A stretch of DNA of 64,000 nt from Sorghum bicolor (lineage: Eukaryota; Streptophyta; Magnoliopsida; Poales; Poaceae), in NCBI RefSeq assembly GCF_000003195.3, contig NC_012871.2:62983802-63047801 (forward strand), read 5' to 3'. Below the pieces are notes generated by a model. That model did no database searches. It was not told the origin of the DNA and saw only the letters and a program-made list of their open reading frames with translations. A program made the translations under genes and the position numbers. This document shows, piece by piece, positions 20,841-31,119 of the stretch; positions within the stretch are counted from its first letter, which is position 1; every line of letters begins with the position of its first letter.

Positions 20841-23574
20841 TCATCGCCAGGGGTGTAGCGGTTTCGCGACTTCCGTCGCCTCCTAGGACTGGTAGGCACC
20901 ACGTTGCTAGTCCACCCCACGTCCGTGCGGTCTCGCCGCTGCCTCTCTCGCTGCCGCCTATGAACACGGTCCATCTCCTGTATCGAAGAAGTACCCTGCA
21001 AACAAGTACCCTAATGAGTAATTTTAAATTTTGAATCATGAAAATATAGAAAAGTAAAAGCACAGTATAGGCACCTGGTGCTCGACGTGTCTGTACTCCT
21101 CCTGTGTGTACTCCACCCCCTGTGTGTACTCCTCCGGTGTGTACTCCATCCCCTGTGTACCAATAGGAGCACCGCCTAGCTGTGAGGTACCCATCTCCTC
21201 GTGACCGGTGAACTCCCACTGTAGCTCGTCGTCGTCGTCGTCGCCACTAGTCGTGGAGTACTGAAGGGCCTCGTCGTCATCGTCCACGTCCGCTGGACCC
21301 TTCCCTGTGTACTGCGGAGTACGTACAGAGGAGGAAGCGGCCCTAGCCGAAGTAGCTCTGGTGGACATCGAGGCCGTCTGGCTCCTAGACAACATGGGGT
21401 GCAACGGAGGCTCATATGTCGTGTCTGCACAGCTCAGCTTAGCCGCTAACTTCTTGCAGCCCTTTTTGATTTTCTGCAGGTTAAAATGACAACATGCATT
21501 ATTCAGTTGTAATTGCTTTGTAATAATGAATTATTTTATCGAAAGTACCTTCACAAAGCTGCGAAGAGGGTTGCTCTTGTCGTCTCTACTCCAGAACAGT
21601 TACCTACTAGCTTCCTCGGAGTAGTTAGACAACTGTTGTGACTACAACATCACACACAACATTAACTCGATCATTTGGACAACTGTTGTGCCATAAACAT
21701 CAAATAATACATGAAAGTCCAAGGTACTTACCACATATCTATTTAAGGGGGCCCTAAGAACTTGTTTGTCAACCCTTTGCACCTCGTCGAACGCATCGGC
21801 GATGTCATCCTCACCACCCTCATCTGCAGGGGTGTTGGTGTACGGGACCATGATATGAGTCCTCGTACTCCGGTGCAGCCACTGTAGGTACTCCATCCAT
21901 CTGGCCGGATCGTGCGGTGGTAGTGAGTTGACGAGGGGAACCTGCCTGTGATACCAAGTCTGCAAATGTGCATCGTGCCTGACCGCCCAATCCTTTTGCG
22001 TGGACCGAAACCTACGATCAATCCTGCAAAAATATATTGCATTAGCAACGAGCCAGTTAATGGAAACAAACAAAGTGCCATCATACCTATGCAGCTCAGC
22101 GTTTGTGGAATACAGCGGTGGAATCCCCTGCAGCCTCCCGAACTGTCTCTAAACCCTGCAAGGGTAGTGCATCTCGACCACGTGGAAGAAGATGAGTGGG
22201 CCATCGTAAAGCCAATCGCTATCCTCCTCCTCGCAGCGTGGACTAAGGTACCCCTCTAGCTCCCACCGAGACCACGGTGACCATGTGACCTGCAAAATTT
22301 GTTAACTTATTTTTAGTATTTCAAAATAAAACGCATTAATAGTGCATTTAGTACTAAAAGTGAATTGAACTTACGTAGTTGTGTGTCAACACGTCTAGCT
22401 CGTCAGTGTACTGCCTGTACCTCCTGTCTGCTTCGCCCCTGACTACCTTAGCATCTGTCCAGAGGAAAAGGGCGGTGGGTCCAACATCTTCATGCACCCA
22501 TACCTGCAATTAACACAAACATAATGTCACAAATGCCTTAAGTGTTATGAACAAATCGAAATAGCAAATGCACTTACAGGCAAACCCGGAGGTTTAGTGG
22601 GCCTTCCAACTGGAAAACGCTCCCAAATCCAAACCTGAAGTAGATATGAGCAGCCACCTAGGTTTCCATTCGAAGACTGGCGACGACAGGCCTAGCAAAG
22701 CTGACGGTATGTCCATGCAAGCACCGCGGTACCCCAACTGTAGCCGGCAATGTTGTCCAGTGGCTGCATAAGGATCCTCAGGAAAATCCAGCTGATGCTG
22801 TCTCCTGAGAAATCAGGGAACAAGAAACCCCCCAAGAAGTGCCACAACCACACCTTTGCATACATCTCCACCTCATGATCTGGAGCATCAGGCGGTGGTC
22901 CTACACCAAAGTTCTGCGTAATCCAAGACGTCGAGACTCTTGAGGTCTTCCTGCAATTACCAGTAAACCAATATTGTATAAATATAGATGTATCTAAATC
23001 GGTTGTATTAGTAATTTCAATGAGACTCAAATATGAACTTACTTGGTGCCTTTAACTTCAGCATCTGATGGCCGCCTGCCACAAAACTCCTGTACCAAGT
23101 CTAGCCAAGTAGACTCATCGACGACCCCAGTCACCGGATGACCAGACAAACTCAAACACAATATCATCTTCACATCCTGCAATGTGATAGTCATTTCTCC
23201 ACAAGGTGTGTGGAAGGTGTGCGTCTCTGGTCTCCACCTGCATCGTTATAATGTTGTGTATATCAATTATTTGAGGGCACATATTTAACAAACAAATTAA
23301 AGTAATGTAAAATGTTATGTTACCTATCAACAAAAGCAGTAAGAACTGCAGGGTCTAGAGTGGGAAGTCCACTGTTGTAGACCCGGACGATCTCAAGAAA
23401 TCCTGCACGACGAATGTACGGCGCGTATCGCTCGTTCCAGCTGTGTACGTGGTGCGTGCGACCACGAAGCACACACAACGGCCTCTGCTGCTCCGACAAG
23501 GCCTTGGCCCGGTGGTCCTTGTCGTAGTCCGCCTCAATGAGGCTAAAGCGGGGATGAGGCGCCCGCGCCGCCAT
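20841..23574 (-). pseudogene. Plant mobile domain (PMD / MAIN-like) gene of MULE-2 with three stops
   Basis: A multi-exon minus-strand gene. The first exon (23574-23324) starts MAARAPHPRFSLIEADYD. The second (23237-23043) contains RPETHTFHTPCGEMTITLQD, the hallmark of the plant mobile domain (aminotransferase-like PMD family). Further exons give KTSRVSTSWITQNFG, YAKVWLWHFLGGFLFPD, YRQLC, VGRPTKPPGLP, QYTDELDVLTH, PLIFFHVVEMH and DWAVRHDAHLQTWYHRQ, then a Ser/Thr/Asp-rich C-terminus and a basic RQRERQRRDRTD end. In-frame stops occur at 22692-22694 (TAG), 22149-22151 (TAG) and 21600-21602 (TAA). All are in phase with their exons, so the gene is not translatable as modelled. It is the middle gene, transcribed in the same direction as the transposase; PMD function in transposons is unresolved. 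Confidence 0.8.
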
Positions 23575-23709
23575 CGTAGCCCGCTTGTTTCAACAATGAA
23601 AGAAAAAACATTAGTACAATTAATAGCATTAGTAATAAGACAAAGCAAGTAAATTTGACGACAAATAACATAAATGCATGTTTACTAAGAATTTTGATAA
23701 GCACAAAGA

Positions 23710-26430
23710 TTAATGAACAACCTCTTGTCTACCCCTCCTATGAAATCTAGCGTTATGACCAGGTTTCTTGCAAATGCTGCATAGGTTCTGCGCACGTTCT
23801 TCGTTGAAGTCACCGCCACCATACATGTCATCGCCATAACCTTTCATATTGTCCATATCGCCTTTCAGTCGCTTCTTCTTCCTCCTTCCCTTCCCTACCT
23901 TTCTTAGGTCCGGATAAGGCACGTAGTCCTCACCATAATATGGAGGCCACTGCGACTCGTCAAGGTACGGCTCGAAGCTCTTCTCCCAAACATTTAGGGT
24001 GTTGGCACGGAGATACAAGGGTGACATGTATGGTTCAACTGTATGGTCAAAACCTCTAAGCCGACAAGACGTAATCATGTGTGAGCAAGGGGCATGCATG
24101 ATCTGAGGTACGTTGCAACTGCATTCTACTTTTTGAAGATCCACACGGTACGTTCGCCCACCAAATCGTTCGCCGCCAAGGTTTGTGCCCCCTCTAGCTC
24201 GTACGCTAAAAACAAGTCTATCTCGTCCATAGGCCTCGCCAACCTGTTGCTTGGACAACTCCTCAGCCTCCTGCAAATATTCGTGTGCAGCCTTCCCCCA
24301 TCTTCCAAGCTCCTCTTCATTCCTCAGGGCTAAGCCATACCGCGTAACAAAATATTCATTGCACTTCTTAAAAGAGAACTCAACAATACCGGACACTGGT
24401 AGAGATCGAACGCCTTTGAACACACGATTGAAAGACTCAGAGGAGTTTGTTGTCATTATGCCATACCGAAACCCACCCTCATCATATGCTAATGCCCACT
24501 TCGCTTTATTTTCCATCTGCTGATCTAACCATGCCTTGCCCGCTCGGTTCATCATCTTCTGTAGTTCCGCCATTGTCTCCTTAAACTCGTGTTCCGTACG
24601 TTTATTACAAAGTTCCTTTAACTTGTCTGCCACCTCCTTCTTCCGTTGACGGCGCCAGAAATTAGCGGCAAAATGCCTCATGCACCAACGGTGCACTAGG
24701 GGTGGGTGCCCATCAATGTGTTCACCGGCAGCATTAAGAATTACAATGTGACGGTCCGATATCAAACAAATGGTGCGAGAAGGACCAAGGACGTGAAGAC
24801 GGAGCAGACGCATGAACCATGACCACGAATCATTGTTCTCCCCCTCTGCCAAAGCAAAAGCCAGTGGCACAATTTGATTCTCAGGGTCTACAGTAGCAGC
24901 CATCATCAATGTACCTCTGTATTTGCCGGTGAGGAATGTGCCATCAACTAGAACAACTGGCCGGCAATACTGAAATGCATGCTTACACTGATCAAAATAC
25001 CAGAACACACGGTACAGAATATGCCTCAACGGGTTCTGAAGATAAAACCCTCCTGTGTATATGAACCATCTCATGCCAGGGTTGAAGTGTTGCATTGCAC
25101 ACAAAATGCGTGGAACCCTGTTATAGGCTTCCTCCCAACTACCCCACCGAATTGCCAGGGCAATTTGCTTTGCCCGCCATGCCTTTCCATATGTTACCTC
25201 ATACCCAACAAAAGTGGCTATGGTCTCCTGCAAGAAAGACACCGATACGTCGTTGTCCGCATCTACAAGACCCAATATACGGCGAGCAAGGTACCGAGCC
25301 GTCAACTGGGGATGGTACAGTTTGCCCTTGTTAGTCTGGCATCTGTGCGGCTGCTCCACTGAAGTTACCTTCCACTTCCCATCACTCGACCGTTTCCGTG
25401 CATTCAACTTCCACGTGCACGGAAACCCTGCCTTGCATACTATTTGAAATTTTACCTCCTTGTCGGAATGCCGAACCGTGTACGGCCTATGATGATACAC
25501 AGCATAGTCCTGAAGGAACAACTTCATCTCAGACATCGTATTGAAAAGCATTCCCTTCCTGAGTATTAAATTTTCATGGTTGTACAATGATTCCTTACAA
25601 TTCTGCAAACCCGTGTCACAAACCGCCATATGCGACATGCTGACATCCATATAATTTGGAACACCGGTAAAGGGCAAGCCAGCCTCCCTCAGCTGTGTAA
25701 GCTCTGCCGATGTATAAGAGGGTGGTGCAACGTAAGGTTCCGCCTCTCTAACCCGACCCCATCCTTCATATTCCTCTACATCACCTGGATACCCTGTGGC
25801 TAAATTGCCCTGAGTCCGCGTTGCATGAAGTACCTCAAGCGGAACTCCTGAGGGCATGCCACGAACCGGTGCACACATGCCAGGTGAACCTACTTCCTCA
25901 TTTTCTGATTCCTCGGAATCAGAGCAAACATCATCACCAATCATTTCATCCTCTGCCGCCTCATTCTCCTCATGTTCAAACTCGTCTACATCAAAATCAT
26001 TTCTTATTTGACCAACTGGAGGAGATTGAACCCGCTCCTGCGTCCAATTACCATCCAAGTCCATACTCTCCATAGTTTGTTGGACATGCACACCACAATC
26101 ACCACCGTCGTCGAAGGACGGCTCCTCATTCTCAACAGTCTCCAACACCAACTCAGCCATGCCTACATTCGAACCTTGGATGACCCTATTGTATCGGGAC
26201 CACTCAGCTTGGTTGCACAAGTCCATCATCACATAGTGTGCCCTATTCTTTCCAACATCAAACCTACCCTTTACTGTGAAAGCATCGCCAAACTTCAAAC
26301 TCAAACGCTCACATAGATCACTGAAACTAGGGGGACCATCAAACCATTCCAAATCCTCAGACATATCCTCAAACTGACAATCCTCTCTCCTAACACATCC
26401 TCCGTAAAAAACTCTGACACCGTAATCCAT
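23710..26430 (-). CDS. MULE-2 MURA-type transposase, 906 aa, intact
   Basis: A single long exon. It has an N-terminal PB1/MuDR-like region with QAEWSRY (74-80), a very acidic linker (about 100-182) and a MuDR zinc-binding segment (about 285-363). The MULE catalytic core has D496 (VLVDGTFLTG), D559 (LISDRH) and E665 (NSSESFN), and the C2H2 helix region follows RWCMRHFAANFWRR. A SWIM finger (C770, C772, C782, H784), a basic KGRRKKKRLKG patch and a terminal zinc knuckle (C884, C887, H892, H897) complete it; the last ligand is His rather than the usual Cys. The predicted role is excision and insertion of MULE-2 ends. No break is seen, unlike the two companion genes. The start is the first ATG in frame, just upstream of a splice-like AT-rich leader. 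Confidence 0.9.
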   Translation of the reverse strand: MDYGVRVFYGGCVRREDCQFEDMSEDLEWFDGPPSFSDLCERLSLKFGDAFTVKGRFDVGKNRAHYVMMDLCNQAEWSRYNRVIQGSNVGMAELVLETVENEEPSFDDGGDCGVHVQQTMESMDLDGNWTQERVQSPPVGQIRNDFDVDEFEHEENEAAEDEMIGDDVCSDSEESENEEVGSPGMCAPVRGMPSGVPLEVLHATRTQGNLATGYPGDVEEYEGWGRVREAEPYVAPPSYTSAELTQLREAGLPFTGVPNYMDVSMSHMAVCDTGLQNCKESLYNHENLILRKGMLFNTMSEMKLFLQDYAVYHHRPYTVRHSDKEVKFQIVCKAGFPCTWKLNARKRSSDGKWKVTSVEQPHRCQTNKGKLYHPQLTARYLARRILGLVDADNDVSVSFLQETIATFVGYEVTYGKAWRAKQIALAIRWGSWEEAYNRVPRILCAMQHFNPGMRWFIYTGGFYLQNPLRHILYRVFWYFDQCKHAFQYCRPVVLVDGTFLTGKYRGTLMMAATVDPENQIVPLAFALAEGENNDSWSWFMRLLRLHVLGPSRTICLISDRHIVILNAAGEHIDGHPPLVHRWCMRHFAANFWRRQRKKEVADKLKELCNKRTEHEFKETMAELQKMMNRAGKAWLDQQMENKAKWALAYDEGGFRYGIMTTNSSESFNRVFKGVRSLPVSGIVEFSFKKCNEYFVTRYGLALRNEEELGRWGKAAHEYLQEAEELSKQQVGEAYGRDRLVFSVRARGGTNLGGERFGGRTYRVDLQKVECSCNVPQIMHAPCSHMITSCRLRGFDHTVEPYMSPLYLRANTLNVWEKSFEPYLDESQWPPYYGEDYVPYPDLRKVGKGRRKKKRLKGDMDNMKGYGDDMYGGGDFNEERAQNLCSICKKPGHNARFHRRGRQEVVH

Positions 26431-26439
26431 CTACAAAAA

Positions 26440-26830
26440 TACCCAGCCATTCGATAATTAACTAACCGAGCAATATGGTAAAACAAATAACTACATAACT
26501 AAGTAACTAACTAAGTAATACTACTCGACTAACTAACTATATTATTAAACAATAACTAAAACTAATTAACTAATTAACTACTAAACACTTAAAAAACTAT
26601 ATTATTAACTAATTACTAAAACTAATTAACTATTAACTACTAAACAAGTAACAAAACTATATTAGTAAATAATAACTAAACTAATTAACAATTAAATAAA
26701 TTAACAAAACTAATTAACAATTAATTAAATTAACAAACAAATTAACTAAACTAATTAACTAAACTCTATTACTAAAACTAATTAACTAAACTAATTAACA
26801 ATTAATTAAATTAACAAAAAAATTAAAAAA
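26440..26830. repeat. AT-rich degenerate tandem repeat upstream of the MULE-2 transposase
   Basis: About 390 bp composed almost entirely of AACTAATTAAC / ACTATATTATTAA variants. It lies immediately 5' of the transposase gene on the minus strand, between it and a GC-rich block, so it may be part of a leader or intron. No gene here. Confidence 0.8.
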
Positions 26831-26836
26831 AATACC

Positions 26837-27160
26837 GTGAAGGAGCGGGGGGCTGCCGGGACCGGGGCACCGCCCGGCCGGGGACGGGGCCGGCGAGGCC
26901 GGGCCGCGGCGCGGCCGGGGAAGGGGCCGGCGCGGCCGGAGAAGGGGCCGGCGCTGCCGGGGCGGGGCGCGGCCGGGGACGGGGCGGCGCAGCTCGGCGG
27001 GGTCGAGCGCGGCCGGGGAAGGGGCCGGGGCGGTCGGGGGAGGCGCGGTCGGGGCCGGGGACGTGGCGGCGCGGCGCGGCGGCGGCGTGGTGCGGGTCGG
27101 GGGAGGTGCGGGTCGGGGGAGAAGACAGAGAGAGAGAGGGGGGCGCGGCCGTTTTAGCGG
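26837..27160. repeat. GC-rich low-complexity block (CGGGGCCGG-type) in MULE-2
   Basis: About 320 bp of degenerate GGGGCCGGSGMGGCCGG units, among the most GC-rich DNA in the window, abutting the AT-rich repeat. Open frames on both strands through it (Arg/Gly- or Pro/Ala-rich) are composition artefacts. It may hold the transposase promoter. Confidence 0.75.
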
Positions 27161-27275
27161 GTCGGGTGTGCCCCGCCATGACCCGCGGCGGGGTACCCCT
27201 ACCCCGCCATGATCCCCGGCGGGGTCCAGGTGGCAACGGGCATCACACGTCATCAACCGGCGCCATGCAGAGCTG

Positions 27276-27435
27276 ACGTGGCAGGGTGTGCCCCGCCACC
27301 ATGCATGGCGGGGTTCAGTGAATTTGCCCCGCCATGCATGGTGGCGGGGCCAAACGGTCTAGTTTTGAAAAATTTTTTAAAAGCATGTCAAAATTGAATT
27401 TTGTTTTGAAAATGGGCTAAAAATAAAAAAAATTC
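27276..27435 (-). repeat. MULE-2 right terminal inverted repeat
   Basis: Inverted partner of 17642-17800, again with two CCCCGCC...GGCGGGG palindromes centred on ATGCAT. Further related palindromes lie just inside, at 27168-27225. Confidence 0.9.
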
Positions 27436-27810
27436 CTGGCCGCAGGGTTCGGCTCCGGGGCCAACCTCGTCGCCACGTCGCTCAACACCTACGGTTCGTC
27501 CGCTTTCGCTCTCTCGTGCCTCGTAAAGGTGACTCTTATTGCTGGGCATTAGTGGTAATGATGCCCTTCTCGGCCCTTTGTGCATTGGATATGGAAACAC
27601 ATGGAGCAGCTGATTCGACGATTCGGATGTGGCATTGGTTATATGTGTATTTATTGCATTTGCTACATTGAGATCAAGGTTAACCTGAAATGGACTTCTT
27701 GCTGTTGGGAAAGATTTTTAAATTAATTAAAAAAAATCTTTAGTTAACTTCACTAATCAGTGACGGTGCTCCATACTTCTGTCATACATTGTTTCATACT
27801 ACTACTATGT

Positions 27811-27985
27811 ACTCCAGCCATTCCGAAATGTAGGTTGTTCAATTGTTTTAATTTGTCCTAAGTCAAACTTCCCTAACTTTGATCTAGTTTATAGAAAAAT
27901 GCACCAATATCTACACCATCAAATTAGTTTACTTAAATCCACCATGAAATAGGTCTTGATGGTGCATTTATTTGATATTATAGAT
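27811..27985. mobile_element. Stowaway-like MITE remnant in intron 1 of gene C
   Basis: ACTCCAGCCATTCCGAAATG followed by TTTGTCCTAAGTCAAACTT and ACACCATCAAATTAGTTT is typical Stowaway text. The right end is not recognisable. Confidence 0.55.
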
Positions 27986-30551
27986 GTCAATATATTTTCT
28001 TGGTTGTGCAGTGGAAAAGGTCTAGTTTTGTTAACTTCGTTTTATCCTGATCCCCTTCTTATGATCAGATGTTTGAAACACCTTGCCTGTTGTTTGCACA
28101 TTGCTATTGCACCTCCGACACAATGTATCAGCAACTTCTCTTCATGAAGGTTAACAATAGCACAAAGTGAGCAAATCAATTGTTTTATGACCAGATTGGA
28201 AAGAAAAGTAAAGAAAAATAGCTACCTAGGACAATACCAATGTGCCTAGAAATCCCCCGCGCATGCACCACGCACCCACCTGCATCTATAATCTTATATC
28301 AGGTTACCTAATAAATTTGTCCCCACCTCGGCAGAGGACGCCTGTCAGGAGACCCCCGCCTGTCCGGCCCAGGAGCAGTCGGATTGCTGCCCAACCGTTG
28401 GTGCACATTCCAGCCTCCAAGCGGGGCGAGGTTCTCCTAAATCTGTTTGCTTGAGTCTAGTTTTGGCTCAAGACATGTAGCACTGAGCTGACTCACCTAC
28501 CTAATCTTAAGGGGATAGTTTGTGTGGTATTTTTTTTAGCTGTACTTATCTATCTACTCTCTTTATCTCGTGGGCAATTTTACAGAGGCTCTGTGGTCTG
28601 TGCAAGAAATTCAGCAAAGCTGAGTCTAATATAACGGGCCTGAAAAGTTTGGGGGCTACTGTTTTGCATGGCATTGACGTGAAGACAATGAAGTTGCACA
28701 CTGAGCTGAAAAACAGACGGTTTGATCGGATTGTCTTTAACTTTCCTCATGCTGGCTTCAAAGGAAAAGAGAGTGAGGTGTACATGATCAAGTATGTGCG
28801 CTATCTTGTTGTTTTCTCTTTTGCAGTTAACTATTTTTTAGATCCTGTGTTCATAAACTCAATTTTTTGTCTTTTATCATGATTTTTGGAGTTGATTAGT
28901 ATTCCTTTGACTATATCTTTATCTGAAGAGTTATGCTTTTTTTTTGTTTAGTACACCTATAGCCTCAACTGACATTGGATAGAAGGTAGAACCTCAATCA
29001 AATTGTTCCAGTTTCAATTTCCATCTTAACCACCACTTGTCATTGCTAAAAATCTTGTTCTTAGATGAACTTCAAGTTCTTAAGGTTGCACTAAGAATAT
29101 AAAACATCTTACATATGCCTTCAAGAATAAGTTGCAGATATCATATTTCACTTCTATGGTTCATGAGCAAGAGAATGTTTATATGCTTCAAATCTTCCAA
29201 GAATAAGCTGAGAACAAACATTGTTGGTTTCATGAACTGTTGCATTGCACATGGGATTTATTTGCAGCACTTCATGGGTTTTATTTCCTTCTCAATGTAC
29301 ACTAGAAAATTGTTCCTGTAATCTGTCAATAGAAGTTTCTACACATGATTAATGAAAAAAGATGGACAAGTCTATCCAGATGTTTTTTTTTGAAAGAATC
29401 AGATGGTTTATTTTGTTATGACAGTTGCTTTTAGAATACAACAAGAACCTATCCAAAATTTATCGTGTCTTCATTTAGCAGCTTTATGTTCCTTATCTGA
29501 ATTCTTATTGTTTTTCTCGAATAATACAACTAAATGATTATTGACCAGTTGCTATGACCTTTTAGCTTGCACAAGGAACTGGTGAGGGAATTTTTCTGCA
29601 ATGCACGCCACCTACTTCGGCCTTATGGTGAAATCCATGTTAGTCACAAGACAGGAAAGTGTTACGATGAATGGGGTCTTGAGGATCTAGCGGCTGAGTT
29701 TTCACTTATTTTGGTTGAGAAAGTTGGTTTCCAAAAGGAAGACTATCCTGGTTATGACCAGAAGAAAGGAGATGGTCCAGCCTGTGACAAACCTTTCCCG
29801 CTAAGTAACTCTTTCACGTTCACGTTCAAGTTCAAAATTGGAGACTTGAAGAAGGGGAAGAAACGGAATGGGAGAAGGGCTGGAGCAATCTCATCCGTTG
29901 GAGGCGACACAAGGCCATGCCATCCTCTTCCACTTGTTCAGCCAGGGTCTGGGCTACAGTTTGTTCCACGAGCTTACACAGCTCCGGTGATCATAACCCT
30001 GCCATCTCATGTAGTTGTTCAAAGGCAACAGCCAGGTGTGCCACTAAGCTTCGTTGGCATACCGAGGGCTCCTTACTTTCATAAACCGGGCACTGCCCAT
30101 TCGCTGCTCAGCACTCCCGGGTCATCTCTGATGAATGCTTTGGGCACTCCAGGCCGCATTCCTTCACTGATGGGCAGAAGAATCTCAAGCACCAGCTTGC
30201 TTGCTCCTCAGCGGCATCCACGGTATGAAAGGAGAATCATTGCTGAACCGCTAGGAAACAACACTGACTACTTTGCCTGGGGGTACCGAAGGAGTTTGGT
30301 CAGGGAGTACGGGATGCAGAGGCAACTAATGCCTGAGGGAACCAGCTTGAACTATTCTGCCTTCTTGGAAGCCCGCCAATGGGAGTCTGTTCAGAGACAG
30401 GAGCGGCTCCGCAGGCTGATCGCATTCGGTTCCCAGTGGGACACTGTCCAGACTCCATAGTTTGGTGATGCATCTGTCACCGCGTTGAGGTTCGGTCGTC
30501 GGTCGAGTAGAGGTCTTCCCAGATATGACCACAATGTGTTTTGTTTGTGTA

Positions 30552-30810
30552 CTCCCTCTATACCCACAAAGAAAGTCACTTTGATAAAATTTAGGTCAAA
30601 TATTAAGAATATAAATTATGAATAACTTTTAAGTTGTTGAGTTTGAAAATGTGAAAATCATATGAATAGATTTGTCTTAAAAAATACTTTCATAAAAATA
30701 TACATATACCACTTTTTGATAAATATTTTTATAAAAAACAAGGAGTCAAAATTAGGCTTTGGAGACTGTGTTATTGTCATAAACGACTTTCGTTACCAAC
30801 ATAGAGGGAG
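30552..30810. mobile_element. Stowaway MITE, TSD TA
   Basis: 259 bp with ends CTCCCTCTAT and ATAGAGGGAG, flanked by TA at 30550-30551 and 30811-30812. The termini and TA duplication identify a Tc1/Mariner-type MITE just 3' of gene C. Confidence 0.85.
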
Positions 30811-30871
30811 TATATAGGTAGGGCCCTTCTGTGTGAAGATGTAGTCCCGGACAGCTAGCCTGTTTTGCTAT

Positions 30872-31119
30872 GGCCTTGTTTAGTTCATCCTTAAAAACCA
30901 AAAACTTTTTAAAATTTTTCGTTACATCTAATTTTGTGATACATGCATGGAGCATTAAATATAATATAGATGAAAATAAAAATTAATTATACAGTTTATC
31001 TGTAAATCATGAGACGAATCTTTTAAATCTAGTTACTCTATAATTGGATAATGTTTATCAAATAAAAACGAAAATGCTATAGTATCAAAATCCAAAAACT
31101 TTTTGATCTAAATAAAGCC
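30872..31119. mobile_element. MITE with GGCCTTGTTTAGTT ends
   Basis: About 248 bp from GGCCTTGTTTAGTTCATCC to GATCTAAATAAAGCC, with the family's internal CATGCATGGAG motif. No clear target duplication. Confidence 0.75.

Larger units (their letters stand above)
17642..27435 (-). mobile_element. Large three-gene Mutator-like element (MULE-2), 9794 bp
   Basis: The element starts GAATTTTTTTTATTTTTAG and ends with the reverse complement. It has about 160-bp inverted termini and a direct repeat CTGGCCGC at 17634-17641 and 27436-27443 (8 bp; a ninth position would be a mismatch, G versus C). The transposase inside is clearly MURA-type, so this is a MULE despite the 8-bp duplication. The gene order is: GRF zinc-finger gene (+), palindrome, PMD gene (-), transposase gene (-). 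Two of the three genes are broken while the transposase frame is open. It is inserted in exon 1 of gene C. PMD genes are known passengers of some plant MULEs and retrotransposons; the GRF passenger is the less familiar part. Confidence 0.92.
17310..30460 (+). pseudogene. Gene C: BMT5-like gene broken by a MULE and a 7-nt frameshift
   Basis: The pieces are exon 1a 17310-17641, exon 1b 27444-27493, exon 2 28586-28791 and exon 3 29566-30460, with intron phases as in genes A and B. Exon 1 is split inside the SLALA helix just after VGDGDFSFS by a 9794-bp element. With one copy of the target duplication ignored, both halves stay in frame. Exon 2 is 206 nt instead of 199: a TGGTCTG-type tandem duplication at about 28594-28600 shifts the frame and leads to an early stop. 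No alternative acceptor nearby restores phase. Exon 1b reads SLNTY where the other copies have SLDTY. Exon 3 is open (298 codons), with DYPGYDQKKGD and a Pro-rich tail. Intron 1 contains a Stowaway remnant. ATG 17310 was chosen by similarity to genes A and E; an in-frame ATG lies at 17184. Bases 30461-30549 show nothing. Confidence 0.88.

Noticed and set aside
21036..21430. A separate small gene with an Asp-rich stretch on the minus strand
   Set aside because: It joins in phase and direction with the upstream PMD exons and is best read as that gene's C-terminal exon.
26795..27256. Long Pro/Arg/Gly-rich open frames on both strands
   Set aside because: They come from the GC-rich degenerate repeat in MULE-2. 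Frames overlap on both strands and no domain is present.
17642..27435. Reading the large element as a hAT because of its 8-bp target duplication
   Set aside because: The encoded transposase has the MULE core, SWIM finger and MuDR N-terminus, and the long inverted termini fit Mutator. A ninth duplicated base may simply have mutated.
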